Source of the DNA: Planctomycetota bacterium
GTDB lineage: Bacteria > Planctomycetota > Phycisphaerae > WQYP01
NCBI GenBank assembly: GCA_021785435.1
Contig: JAJYFE010000006.1
Location: 1 to 55,585, forward strand
Reading direction: 5' to 3'
Length of the DNA stretch: 55,585 bases
Each line of letters opens with the position of its first letter. Positions within the stretch are counted from its first letter, which is position 1. The translations under genes and the position numbers were made by a program. Below are positions 16,457-24,660 of this stretch, piece by piece. The notes under the pieces are model-generated. The model had not been told where the DNA came from, made no database searches, and was given only the letters and a program-made list of their open reading frames with translations.

Positions 16457-16929
16457 GCGTTATGGATGCTCCGATATCGGACGACGCATCTGGTCGGGAG
16501 TATATCATAATACTTACGTGGCGCTGGGGCGCGAGTGGGTGCCCAGGTCTGACCGCACCGCCGATAGGGACATCGGCGGCTCCGTGGCGCCGGGGCTCGA
16601 GCGGAACTTCGTACCCGCACCGAATCGATGCGCGAATCACGGCCGTGTAGCCGGCGGGGCCTCAACCGTATAGTCGCCCGCGGCGACCCGCCGCGAATAA
16701 CTCTCACGCCAGGATAGCGCCCAGGCGCCCGGCCGCCGCCCCGCGCCCCGGCCCCCCGCAAGCTTGCCAGCCCCGGCCTTTTCCAGGTGGGATAATTTTT
16801 CCGCGCGGCGCAGCCGTGCTTGCGTGGCGCTGGTTTTGGCCGTAGCATCAAGGGGCGAGGTTCAGCGCAATGGGGGCACGGTGTGGGCCGGGCGTCCCGG
16901 CGCTGGTATCGGATAAGAGGAGATTTCCC
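16457..16929. other. intergenic region with palindromes
   Basis: No gene is supported in this 473-base divergent region. It contains CCGCCGAT-AGGGAC-ATCGGCGG (16558-16579), a loose relative of the palindrome at 575, and a GTCGCCCGCGGCGACC element at 16673-16688. The Shine-Dalgarno AAGAGGAGAT of the oxidoreductase lies at 16915-16924. Confidence 0.5.
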
Positions 16930-17931
16930 TTGGCTAAAGTGAGAGTGGCGATTTTAGGCTGTGGCGGTATGGCCGGCGCGCATGCGCAGCGGTTTCTGGC
17001 CAATCCCGACGTGGAAGTGGTGGCATGCTGCGATGTGTCGGATGCCATCGTGGAAAAGTTCGTAAGCCGGTGGTTCAGCGCGGCGAATCCCAAGCCGGCC
17101 AGGTTTACCGACCGGGCCAAAATGTACCGTCAGGTCAAACCAGACGCGGTAAGCATCATCACGCCGCACACCCTGCACTTTGAGCACGGTATGGAGGCGC
17201 TGGACGCCGGTTGCCACGTGCTGATGGAAAAACCGATGGTTACCTCGGTCGAAGACGCCTATAAGCTCGACGCGAAGGTTAAGGCTAAAAAGAAGGTATT
17301 CGTGGTTGGTTACAACACTCCCTGCACACCTGAATTCAACTACCTGCGGGAGCAGATCCGCGCCAAAACCTTCGGACGGCTCGAATTAGTCAGCGGCTGG
17401 CTGTCCCAGAACTGGTTGCGGGGCACAATGGGCGCCTGGCGGCAGAAGCCGGAGCTTTCCGGCGGCGGGCAGGCCTACGACAGCGGCGCCCACCTGCTCA
17501 ACAGCCTGGTCTGGTCGGTGGAGAGCAATATCGCGGAGGTGTTCGCGTTTATTGACAATCACGGCACCCCCGTGGACATCAATTCGTCGATCAACGTCCG
17601 TTTTGAGAACGGCGTGCTGGCGAGCATTGTCATTGGCGGCAATTGCCCGGCCAGCAGCGGTCGAATGCACTTTATTTTCGATAACGGCCGGGCTGATATC
17701 GACGGTTGGGGCGGCTCGTGGGTGGAGCTCTGGCAGGGCGATCAGAAAATAAAATATCCGCCGATCCAGGGCGTCAGCAACACGCCCAACGATAACTTTA
17801 TTGATGCGATTCTCGGCCGGGCCGAGCCGCGGACCAGCACCGCCAATGGCATTATCCAAAGCGAGTTGATGGACGCGATCTACGAATCCGCCCGGACCGG
17901 CCGGCCGGCGAAACCGAAACGCCGGAAATGA
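16930..17931 (+). CDS. Gfo/Idh/MocA-family NAD(P)-dependent oxidoreductase
   Basis: The 333-residue product has an N-terminal Rossmann fold opening VRVAILGCGGMAGAHAQRFL (GxGxxG-like), CDVSDAIVEKFVSRWF, SIITPHTLHFEHGMEALDAG and the signature CHVLMEKPMVTSVEDA with the catalytic Lys in EKP. The C-terminal alpha/beta domain includes GGGQAYDSGAHLLNSLVW, whose Asp and His are the usual substrate-binding pair. The start is a TTG six bases after AAGAGGAGAT; a GTG nine bases further on is the alternative. Its stop overlaps the start of the decarboxylase gene (ATGA), so translation is coupled. Family members act on sugars or inositols; the substrate here is unknown. Confidence 0.85.
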   Translation: MAKVRVAILGCGGMAGAHAQRFLANPDVEVVACCDVSDAIVEKFVSRWFSAANPKPARFTDRAKMYRQVKPDAVSIITPHTLHFEHGMEALDAGCHVLMEKPMVTSVEDAYKLDAKVKAKKKVFVVGYNTPCTPEFNYLREQIRAKTFGRLELVSGWLSQNWLRGTMGAWRQKPELSGGGQAYDSGAHLLNSLVWSVESNIAEVFAFIDNHGTPVDINSSINVRFENGVLASIVIGGNCPASSGRMHFIFDNGRADIDGWGGSWVELWQGDQKIKYPPIQGVSNTPNDNFIDAILGRAEPRTSTANGIIQSELMDAIYESARTGRPAKPKRRK

Positions 17932-18629
17932 GTCGCCAAAGGCTTTCGATGCGATCCCTCGGTTGGTTTCGGCTTTCGCGGTACGGCTGGACGTTCTGGC
18001 TGCCCTTACTCCTGGCGGGTTTGATCCTGACGGCAACGCTGGCGGGTATATGGGCGCCGCTGGGGTGGGCCTGTGCGCTGTTGACGGTGGCGGGGCTGGC
18101 GTTTTTTCGGGATCCGCCGCGCCGCGTGTCGCCTGGCCCCGGCGCTATGCTGGCCCCTGCCGATGGCGAGATCAAAGAAGTCAGCCGGGTGGAGCGCGAC
18201 GAGATTTTCGGCGGCCCGGCTCTGCGGATCAGCATTTTTTTAAGCCTGCTGGACGTGCATGTGAACCGCAGCCCTTGTAACGCCACCATAGGGCGGATGG
18301 TCTATCAGCCGGGAGAATTTTTCGATGCGCGCCGGACGGAGGCGGCCGTGCGTAATGAAGCCAATACCATCTGGCTGTTGCCGCCCGCGGCGCCGGCCAA
18401 CGTTCGGCCCATCGCCGTGGTGCGGCAGGTGGCTGGAGCCGTCGCCCGACGCATTGTCGCGCCGCTGAGACCCGGACAGGCGCTGCAAAGCGGGGAGCCG
18501 TTCGGCATGATCGCCTTCGGCAGCCGGACCGAACTCTTGGTGCCGCGCCCGGAGGTCTGGCAGGTGCTGGTGCGGGTGGGGCAGCATGTTCAGGCCGGCC
18601 AAACGGTGCTGCTGCGCTGGCGGGGTTAG
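17928..18629 (+). CDS. psd: phosphatidylserine decarboxylase, short archaeal-type
   Basis: The 233-residue product is a short PSD that makes phosphatidylethanolamine in the membrane and depends on self-cleavage to a pyruvoyl cofactor. The N-terminus has two hydrophobic helices (WTFWLPLLLAGLILTATLA and LGWACALLTVAGLAFFRDP). Then come MLAPADGEIKEVSRVERDEI, ISIFLSLLDVHVNRSP (DVHVNRSP is diagnostic) and the predicted self-cleavage site in GMIAFGSRTELLVPRP, where the chain would break at Gly-Ser. Length fits the short class. The start overlaps the preceding stop codon. The usual partner phosphatidylserine synthase is not adjacent. Confidence 0.92.
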   Translation: MSRQRLSMRSLGWFRLSRYGWTFWLPLLLAGLILTATLAGIWAPLGWACALLTVAGLAFFRDPPRRVSPGPGAMLAPADGEIKEVSRVERDEIFGGPALRISIFLSLLDVHVNRSPCNATIGRMVYQPGEFFDARRTEAAVRNEANTIWLLPPAAPANVRPIAVVRQVAGAVARRIVAPLRPGQALQSGEPFGMIAFGSRTELLVPRPEVWQVLVRVGQHVQAGQTVLLRWRG

Positions 18630-18631
18630 CG

Positions 18632-19252
18632 GTGAATCTGCTCCCTCGGCTCTGTCACCCCTCCGTGGCCACGGATCATACGTTCGTTTCCCGGGGCGGA
18701 CTTAAGCTGCACGCCGCCTTGGAAGCGCTGCATCTGAACATCCAAGGCCAGGTCGCCGCGGATCTGGGCTGCCATATCGGCGGTTTTACGGATTGCCTTT
18801 TACAACACGGCGCGGCGCGTGTTTACGCCGTCGATACCGCCTACGGTCTGCTGGCTTGGAAACTTCGCCGGGATCCGCGCGTGGTGGTGTTCGAACGCCG
18901 CAATGCCCTCCATCTGACGCTGCCAGAGCCGATGGATCTGGTGACCATTGATGTGGGTTGGACGCGGCAGGCGAAAATTCTTCCGGCCGCGGCACTCTTG
19001 CTGCGCCCCGGCGGGGGCATTCTTTCGCTGGTGAAACCCCATTATGAAAACACCCCGGCCGGCCGGCAGCGCGGCGTTCTAACCGAGCCTCAGGCCCTGG
19101 CCACGCTGGGAGCGGTGCTCAAGCAGATGGAACAAGGCGGCTTTTCCGTCTTGGCCGTCGTCCACAGCCCCATTCAGGGCCAGGGTGGCAATCACGAATT
19201 CATCGTCCACCTGGCGAAGCCGGATTCTCCGCCGCTCAATGCCGCACGCTGA
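18632..19252 (+). CDS. TlyA-like SAM-dependent rRNA methyltransferase lacking the S4 domain
   Basis: The 206-residue product matches the catalytic domain of TlyA/FtsJ-type 2'-O-methyltransferases: FVSRGGLKLHAALEALHL, VAADLGCHIGGFTDCLLQHG (SAM motif), AARVYAVDTAYGLLAWKLRR, MDLVTIDVGWTRQAKILPAA and ILSLVKPHYE. TlyA proteins normally carry an N-terminal S4 RNA-binding domain of about 60 residues; here the protein starts nearly at FVSRGG, so S4 is absent. Catalytic K-D-K-E-like residues appear present (Lys after SRGG, Asp in VTIDV, Lys in VKPHYE). The GTG start is 3 bases after the psd stop, hence probable cotranscription. Target rRNA unknown. Confidence 0.82.
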   Translation: MNLLPRLCHPSVATDHTFVSRGGLKLHAALEALHLNIQGQVAADLGCHIGGFTDCLLQHGAARVYAVDTAYGLLAWKLRRDPRVVVFERRNALHLTLPEPMDLVTIDVGWTRQAKILPAAALLLRPGGGILSLVKPHYENTPAGRQRGVLTEPQALATLGAVLKQMEQGGFSVLAVVHSPIQGQGGNHEFIVHLAKPDSPPLNAAR

Positions 19253-19404
19253 TAGCGGATCGCTCAATTCTCAAACTTGAAGCCTGAAACTTGAAATGTG
19301 AACGCTCAAATCGCAAATTGAATCGCTGCTCCTTGGCCACCTCGCCGTTACCAACCGCTTGCCAAAACCGCCGTCATTGGCTATTGTAACCTTGGTGGAT
19401 AATC

Positions 19405-19475
19405 GGGGACGTCGTTCAATGGGAGGACGGCGCGTTCGCAATGCGCAAATGGGGGTTCGATTCCCCTCGTCTCCA
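19405..19475 (+). tRNA. tRNA-Ala (CGC anticodon)
   Basis: A complete cloverleaf of 71 bases: acceptor GGGGACG/CGTCTCC with discriminator A, D-arm GTTC-AATGGGA-GGAC, anticodon arm GCGCG-TTCGCAA-TGCGC (anticodon CGC, reading GCG), 4-base variable loop and T-arm GGGGG-TTCGATT-CCCCT. The acceptor contains the G3:U70 wobble pair that specifies alanine. CCA is not encoded. Confidence 0.95.
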
Positions 19476-19903
19476 CTGTCATGAATCCCGCCCGGACCTC
19501 GCGCCTGAACGCTGCGCCTGCCAGGGGGCGCGGCAATCTTTCCAGGCATCCCGCATCAACTCGACCGGCGGGCCACCGGGTTTATCCCGGTCGCCGAAGG
19601 AGGCGACTCGACCAAGCTCGCCAGTCTGCGAGTCGCCCCCTGGCGACCTGCCCGCCCACTGGTCGCCGAAGAGGGCGACTCGACGAGGCGAGCGGGGCGA
19701 GTGGGCTTCAGAACTCCCGTGAACAGGTGGCCTTTTCAACCCCCGCCCGGAAAAATTGCCACGCGTCCGCCAGGAGGTCTTGAAAATAGCGGCGGGCCGC
19801 GCCATGATGGTGCGGCCAGGGCGGGGCCGACCGGCTTGGATTATTGCGCTTGCTCCAAACTGAAACGCTGGCGGCGGAATCCTCTTGAAGAAAGCGAGGT
19901 CCC
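19476..19903. other. repeat-rich spacer between tRNA-Ala and fabI
   Basis: No gene is supported. The stretch contains GGTCGCCGAAGGAGGCGACT-type repeats (19588-19700), including the inverted copy of the 12720 repeat, and a GC-rich leader before the fabI Shine-Dalgarno AAGAAAGCGAGG at about 19889. Confidence 0.5.
19601..19661 (-). repeat. inverted copy of the 12720-12780 repeat
   Basis: Read on the minus strand this gives GGCAGGTCGCCAGGGGGCGA then CTCGCAGACTGGCGAGCTTG and GTCGAGTCGCCT, differing from 12720-12780 at two or three positions. Further GTCGCCGAAGAGGGCGACTC units flank it up to 19700. Confidence 0.7.
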
Positions 19904-20686
19904 ATGGCGATTCTGGACGGTAAGAAAGCCTTTGTCTTCGGCGTGCTTAACGATTATTCGATCGGCTGGCATATCGCGGATCAACTGCATCAGCACGGTT
20001 GCACGCTTGGATTTTCCCATTTGCCCGGAGAAAAAATTGAACGCCGGGTGGTCAAAGCGGTGGATCCATTCCATCCCGCCTTTCTGGTTCCCTGCGATGT
20101 AAGCCGTGATGAGGACCTGCGAAGCGCCTTTGCCTGCGCCGCCGAAAAATTCGGCTCGTTCGATATTCTGATTCATTCACTGGCCTTCGCCCCGGCCGAG
20201 GCCCTGCACCAGCCGTTCCTGCAGACCTCCCGCCAGGCGTGGCAGACCGCCCTGGATATCAGCGCCTATTCGCTCGTGGCGATGGCTCGCCACGCCCTGC
20301 CGATGATGAATCCCGGCGGATCGATTCTCACCATGACTTATCTGGGCTCCGAAAAATTCATCCCCATGTACAATGTCATGGCCGTGGCCAAGGCGGCGCT
20401 GGAATGTTCCATGCGTTATCTGGCCGCGGAGTTGGGCCGCCATGAAAAGCATATCCGCGTCAACGCCATCAGTGCCGGGGCGGTCAAGACGATGGCCGCC
20501 CGCGGCATCGGCGATATTGATAAAATGATGCTTCATTACGGGGAAAAGGCGCCGCTGCCTTGGAACGCGGACACCGCCGCCACGCACGTCGGTAAAACCG
20601 CCCTGTATCTGTGCAGCGATTTGGCCAGCGGCGTAACCGGTGAAACCATCTATGTCGACGGCGGCTACAACATCGTGGGCTGGTAA
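19904..20686 (+). CDS. fabI: enoyl-[acyl-carrier-protein] reductase (NADH)
   Basis: The 260-residue product is FabI, the last reductase of each fatty-acid elongation cycle. It shows MAILDGKKAFVFGVLNDYSI (FabI-type GxxNxxSI cofactor loop), VPCDVSRDEDLRSAF, DILIHSLAFAPAEAL, and the active-site region LGSEKFIPMYNVMAVAKAAL with catalytic Tyr and Lys spaced as in FabI (Y-x6-K after the first Tyr-like position). The C-terminus GVTGETIYVDGGYNIVGW is characteristic. Start follows AAGAAAGCGAGG. Length is normal. It precedes the tsaC-alr-hydroxyacid dehydrogenase run by 11 bases, so they may share a transcript. Confidence 0.95.
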   Translation: MAILDGKKAFVFGVLNDYSIGWHIADQLHQHGCTLGFSHLPGEKIERRVVKAVDPFHPAFLVPCDVSRDEDLRSAFACAAEKFGSFDILIHSLAFAPAEALHQPFLQTSRQAWQTALDISAYSLVAMARHALPMMNPGGSILTMTYLGSEKFIPMYNVMAVAKAALECSMRYLAAELGRHEKHIRVNAISAGAVKTMAARGIGDIDKMMLHYGEKAPLPWNADTAATHVGKTALYLCSDLASGVTGETIYVDGGYNIVGW

Positions 20687-20697
20687 AACGCGGCCTG

Positions 20698-21768
20698 ATG
20701 GACCCCAATCGTGGCTCAGCCGCTATGAAAACAGCAGTACGCACCTCACCTGGCGCCCTGGCCCAAGCCGCGGCCTTGCTACGTCGCGGCGCGCTGGTGG
20801 CGTTTCCCACGGAAACCGTTTATGGCCTGGCGGCGGATGCCGGCAATCCGCGGGCGGTCCGGCGGATCTATCAAGTCAAGGGCCGCCCCGCCAACAATCC
20901 GTTGATCGTGCACGTGCCGGATGCCGCGGCCGCGCGCCGCCATGTGCGCCATTTTCCACCGGCTGCCGTTGTTCTGGCGGAGCACTTCTGGCCCGGGCCG
21001 CTTACCCTCGTTCTGCCACGTGGCGCCGGCCTGTGCCGGGAAGTCGCCGCGGGTTTGGATACGGTGGCCATCCGGGCGCCCGCTCACCGGGTGGCCCGGC
21101 AACTCCTGCGGCGCGTGGGGCGCCCGCTGGCTGCCCCGAGCGCCAATCGTTCCGGATATACCTCGCCGACCACGGCCCGGCACGTGCGTGATGAACTGGA
21201 CGGCTTGATTCCCCTGATTCTCGATGGCGGTCCCTGTCGGGTGGGTTTGGAATCCACGGTGCTGGATCTCTCCGGGCCGCAACCGGTTATCCTTCGGCCA
21301 GGCGCCATCACGCGGGCCATGCTGGCGGGGGTGTTGCGCCAGGCGGGATTGGCTGACGTGATCGGCGATGCAACTGCCCGGAAAGATTCACGCCCCCCAG
21401 CAACCTTGAAAAGCCCCGGCCGGATGGCCCGTCATTATGCCCCACGCACGCCGGCTTATCGCTTTACCGCCCGCGAGGCCAGCCGCGCCGCCCGGTGGTT
21501 GCGGCGACAGTCGGCCGGGTTTCGGGCCGTGCTGATCGGGTTCTCGTCGGCTGTCCCCCCCCTAACCGGTGCTGTGCCCAAGGTGATGCGGGTTCTTCGG
21601 TGGCCCCGAAATCCCATCGCTTGCGCCCGCCGGCTGTATGCGATCCTGCGCCGGGCGGATGCCGCCGGCGCCCAGGTTATGCTGGTGCAACTGCCGCCGC
21701 GTGCCGATGGGCTTTGGCAGGCCATCACGGACCGGCTTCAGCGCGCCACACGGGAGTTGCCACGATGA
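20698..21768 (+). CDS. tsaC: threonylcarbamoyl-AMP synthase (TsaC/Sua5 type)
   Basis: The 356-residue product makes L-threonylcarbamoyladenylate for the t6A37 modification of ANN-decoding tRNAs. The YrdC domain covers about residues 10-205: GALVAFPTETVYGLAADAGN, YQVKGRPANNPLIVHVPD, WPGPLTLVLPRG, TVAIRAPAHRVARQLL and PLAAPSANRSGYTSPTTA, then VGLESTVLDLSGPQPVILRP. After a linker (SPGRMARHYAPRTP, the conserved Sua5 linker) comes a C-terminal Sua5 domain to about residue 350, so it is the long Sua5-like form. Start may instead be ATG 20725 (MKTAVRTS); neither has a strong ribosome site. The stop overlaps the start of alr. Confidence 0.92.
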   Translation: MDPNRGSAAMKTAVRTSPGALAQAAALLRRGALVAFPTETVYGLAADAGNPRAVRRIYQVKGRPANNPLIVHVPDAAAARRHVRHFPPAAVVLAEHFWPGPLTLVLPRGAGLCREVAAGLDTVAIRAPAHRVARQLLRRVGRPLAAPSANRSGYTSPTTARHVRDELDGLIPLILDGGPCRVGLESTVLDLSGPQPVILRPGAITRAMLAGVLRQAGLADVIGDATARKDSRPPATLKSPGRMARHYAPRTPAYRFTAREASRAARWLRRQSAGFRAVLIGFSSAVPPLTGAVPKVMRVLRWPRNPIACARRLYAILRRADAAGAQVMLVQLPPRADGLWQAITDRLQRATRELPR

Positions 21769-22904
21769 TCGCCCAAGGTGGAACCTTGCTGCTTTCCGAG
21801 AGCCGCCTGCGGCATAACGTGCGGTTATTCCGCCAGCGCCTGGCGCCGCGGGTCAAGCTCGGTGCGGTCGTAAAGGCGAATGCCTATGGTCATGGTTTAA
21901 ATGAAGTGGCTCCCCTCTTGCCTGCGGCCGGAATTGAATGGCTATGCGTGTATTCCCTGGCCGAGGCCCTCGCTGCCGCGGCGATAACCGCCGGTATGCC
22001 CATCCTGGCGATGGCGCCCGTGATATTGCACGATTCTTCCGCCCCGTGGTCGCCGTGGCCGCCGGCGTGGTTGCAAGACGAACGCATCCGCATCACGTTG
22101 ACCGATGAAAGCTCCGCGCGGCGCCTGGCGGCGCAGCTGGCGGAACGCCGCTTTCCGCGGCCTTTATCCGTTCACGTGCAGGTCGATACCGGGCTGACCC
22201 GGCATGGCGTCGCCGCGGACGATGCGCCGCGCCTGCTGGAATGCCTTGCGAAACTCCCGCCGTTGCGCCTCGAGGGTGTCTTTATGCAGCTTTCACACGG
22301 CGAGGAACCGGATCATCCCGCCTGCCGCCGCCAGCTTGAGATCTTCCTGGAGCGAACCGACCGATTTAAAACCCGCCGGCCGGAGCTGATCCGCCACGCC
22401 CAGAATTCCGGCGGAAGTTGGCATTGGCCGGAAGCGCCGTTGGACCTAGTGCGCTTGGGCATTGGTCTGTATGGCTTGCAGCCCTCGTGGCGCCACCCCC
22501 TCCGGGATTTGCAGCCGGTCGCCTCATTGGTGGCGCCCATTGCCGCGCTCCACGCGCGGCCGCGTGGCGTCGGCGTCGGCTACGGCCATCTCTTTATCAC
22601 CGCGCGCCCGAGCCGGTTGGCGGTGGTGCCCGTCGGTTATGCCGACGGTTATCCGCGGGCGTTGTCCAATCGGGCCGAGGCGCTGGTGCGGGGACACCGC
22701 GTGCCGGTGGTCGGGCGGGTCAGCATGGACCAGTTGGTTCTGGACGTGACGGACGTGGCGGTGGAAATAGGCGACGTGGTCACGTTGGTCGATAATGATC
22801 CCGCTTCGCCGCTGTGCCTGGACCGATTGGCCGGCCTGTGCGATACCATCGGTTATGAATTGGCTACCGGCTTCGGCCCGCGCCTCGTGCGCCGGATGGT
22901 GTGA
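21765..22904 (+). CDS. alr: alanine racemase
   Basis: The 379-residue product is a PLP-dependent alanine racemase supplying D-alanine for peptidoglycan. PLP-binding Lys lies in KLGAVVKANAYGHGLNEVAP (about residue 40). The barrel includes LSVHVQVDTGLTRHGVAADD and LIRHAQNSGGSWHWPEAPLD (usual HxxNS motif). The catalytic Tyr is in GVGYGHLFITARPSRLAVVP, followed by VGYADGYPRALSN and PVVGRVSMDQLVLDVTD. All expected residues are present and length is normal. ATG 21765 overlaps the tsaC stop (ATGA), so translation is coupled. Confidence 0.95.
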   Translation: MIAQGGTLLLSESRLRHNVRLFRQRLAPRVKLGAVVKANAYGHGLNEVAPLLPAAGIEWLCVYSLAEALAAAAITAGMPILAMAPVILHDSSAPWSPWPPAWLQDERIRITLTDESSARRLAAQLAERRFPRPLSVHVQVDTGLTRHGVAADDAPRLLECLAKLPPLRLEGVFMQLSHGEEPDHPACRRQLEIFLERTDRFKTRRPELIRHAQNSGGSWHWPEAPLDLVRLGIGLYGLQPSWRHPLRDLQPVASLVAPIAALHARPRGVGVGYGHLFITARPSRLAVVPVGYADGYPRALSNRAEALVRGHRVPVVGRVSMDQLVLDVTDVAVEIGDVVTLVDNDPASPLCLDRLAGLCDTIGYELATGFGPRLVRRMV

Positions 22905-22913
22905 GGCGCAAGA

Positions 22914-23900
22914 ATGGGGCTTCACCTTATGACTCCAACCTTTTTCGTGACGCGTCAGATTCCTCAAGCTGGCCTCGATCACCTGGCCCAGGCCGGCACG
23001 GTGCGGGTGAATCCGCATGATCGCCAGCTATCCACGGAAGAACTGATTACGCTGGGCGGCGAAGCCGCCGGCTGGATCACCATGCTCACGGATGTGATTT
23101 CCGAGGCGCTGCTGGAACGTTGTCCCCAACTGCGGGCCATCGCCAATTACGCCGTGGGTTTCAACAACATCGATATCGCTGCCTGCACGCGGCGTCGGAT
23201 CGGTGTCAGCAACACGCCCGAGGTTCTCACCGACGCCACCGCGGAACTCACTTGGGCGCTGATTCTCGCCTGCGCCCGCAGGGTGGTGGAAGCGGATGGC
23301 TGGCTGCGCCGCGGTCTATGGCGGGGCTGGCAGCCGCTGGAATTCCTGGGAACCCAGATCACCGGCCAAGTGCTGGGCCTCATCGGCGCCGGCCGGATCG
23401 CCATGCGCGTCGCGGAGATGTCGCGCGGTTTCCACATGCCCATACAATATACCGCTCGTCATCCCAACCCGGATTTGGAAAAACGTTTAGCTGCCCGCCG
23501 GGTGCCGCTGAAGGAATTGCTCGCCCAAGCCGATGTTATTTCCATTCACGTGCCGCTGACTGAATCGACCCGCCATCTGCTCGGCTCCGGCCAATTGCGG
23601 CTGCTCAAGCCATCCGCGATTCTGATCAACACCGCCCGTGGTCCGGTGGTGGATGAAGCCGCTCTCCTGGAAGCGTTGCGCCAAAGGAGTTTTGGCGCCG
23701 CCGGCCTGGATGTCTACGAAAATGAGCCGCGCCTGACGCCGGGTCTGGCCGAGTTGCCTAATGTGGTGCTGTTGCCGCATCTCGGCAGCGCCACCACCGA
23801 AACCCGCACCCGCATGGCCCTGCTGGCCGCGAAAAATCTTATCGCCATGGTTCAAGGCCGCCGCCCGCCCAACCCCCTGAATTCTCAGCTTTGGCCTTGA
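22914..23900 (+). CDS. D-2-hydroxyacid dehydrogenase (glyoxylate/hydroxypyruvate reductase type)
   Basis: The 328-residue product belongs to the NAD(P)-dependent D-isomer-specific 2-hydroxyacid dehydrogenases. The N-terminal catalytic half has LRAIANYAVGFNNIDIAACT and RRRIGVSNTPEVLTDATAEL. The NAD-binding domain has GQVLGLIGAGRIAMRVAEMS (GxGxxA), and the catalytic triad Arg in NTARGPVVDEAAL, Glu in GLDVYENEP and His in VVLLPHLGSATTET. The style fits glyoxylate or hydroxypyruvate reductases; exact substrate is not determinable. Start is ATG 22914 or 22929 (MTPTFFVT); the latter gives the family-typical N-terminus. Ten bases separate it from alr. A terminator-like hairpin follows. Confidence 0.9.
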   Translation: MGLHLMTPTFFVTRQIPQAGLDHLAQAGTVRVNPHDRQLSTEELITLGGEAAGWITMLTDVISEALLERCPQLRAIANYAVGFNNIDIAACTRRRIGVSNTPEVLTDATAELTWALILACARRVVEADGWLRRGLWRGWQPLEFLGTQITGQVLGLIGAGRIAMRVAEMSRGFHMPIQYTARHPNPDLEKRLAARRVPLKELLAQADVISIHVPLTESTRHLLGSGQLRLLKPSAILINTARGPVVDEAALLEALRQRSFGAAGLDVYENEPRLTPGLAELPNVVLLPHLGSATTETRTRMALLAAKNLIAMVQGRRPPNPLNSQLWP

Positions 23901-23912
23901 CCTAACGGCCCC

Positions 23913-23942
23913 ATCGCCACTGTGGCGGCGGCGATACTTTTT
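23913..23942 (+). terminator. probable rho-independent terminator after the fabI-tsaC-alr run
   Basis: ATCGCC (23913-23918) pairs with GGCGAT (23930-23935) around an 11-base loop, followed by ACTTTTT. It is 12 bases after the hydroxyacid dehydrogenase stop and before the region of broken genes. Confidence 0.55.
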
Positions 23943-24026
23943 CCCGAAGGTGCGGGAGCCCAGACCAGCCCTCCGGATCACCGGCCGCTTGACTGCGGCA
24001 CACCACACGCCGAACATAGGCCAGCT

Positions 24027-24260
24027 ATGGAACCGCGACCGGACATCGCTTCGCTCCTTGCGGATATCGAATCGTTTCGGGTCGAGCGCGCGGAATCGTT
24101 AAACGATACCAATAAATGCTGCAAGGCGATCTGCGCTTTCGCCAACGATATACCTGGATCGGGTTTGCCGGGATATTTGTTTATCGGCGTAAAGAGGGAT
24201 GGAAGGGCGCTGTCTCGACCCTCTGGAAACATCATCACCAGATCATCACGTTGTGGGTGA
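24027..24260 (+). pseudogene. AlbA_2/Schlafen-type DNA-binding domain protein, 3'-truncated fragment
   Basis: From ATG 24027 the frame gives MEPRPDIASLLADIESFRVE, then RAESLNDTNKCCKAICAFAN, DIPGSGLPGYLFIGVKRDGR, which is the start of an AlbA_2 (divergent AAA-4/Schlafen-like) domain: 'ESxxxKxICAFANDx...G.LxIGVxxDG'. The similarity ends at about residue 60, exactly where the minus-strand transposase remnant begins, and the frame soon stops. This looks like a gene cut by an IS insertion. The missing part is not found downstream. Confidence 0.65.
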
Positions 24261-24660
24261 TGACCCGCCAGAGTTGTTCCAGGCAGCGATTTTCGGCGCG
24301 ATGAGTCCGCAGGGCATCGCCCAAGTTGCGTTTCATCATAGAATGTGTCGTTTCCACTTGGGCCCGCTGGCCGTAGACGCGACCCGCTTGGGATCCCGCC
24401 AGCACCCGCTTCATCCCCCGGCGGTAACGCGACGTAGGCGGCCGGCGGCCAGGCCGGCCAGCTTCGGCTTTGATCCAAGAGCGCACCGCCAGTTGCTCCC
24501 GCGCCAAGCGGTGATGGGCGTCCGAATTGTAGCCGGCCTCCGCTAAGACGTGGCGCAGGTCTGGGGGGGCGGCGGTGCACCGCGCGCCGCAGCGGGCCGA
24601 AGTCGCGGCAGTCCGAGCCCAGGCCCAGCCGCGCCAGCGCCGCCACCACCAGCGCGAGAA
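24235..24660 (-). pseudogene. DDE (IS4/IS5-like) transposase C-terminal remnant with a frameshift
   Basis: Read leftwards, this frame gives LRHVLAEAGYNSDAHHRLAR, EQLAVRSWIKAEAG, then YGQRAQVETTHSMMKRNLGD and ALRTHRAENRCLEQLWRVIT-HNVMIW before a stop. AEAGYxS (second Asp replaced) and QVETTHSMMKRNLG (catalytic Glu region) are DDE-transposase hallmarks. Upstream, a homologous stretch LARLGLGSDCRDFGPL is in another frame; the switch occurs near a run of seven G at 24562-24568. It is a fragment lying between truncated AlbA_2 and ParA-like genes, so it is inactive. Confidence 0.7.
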
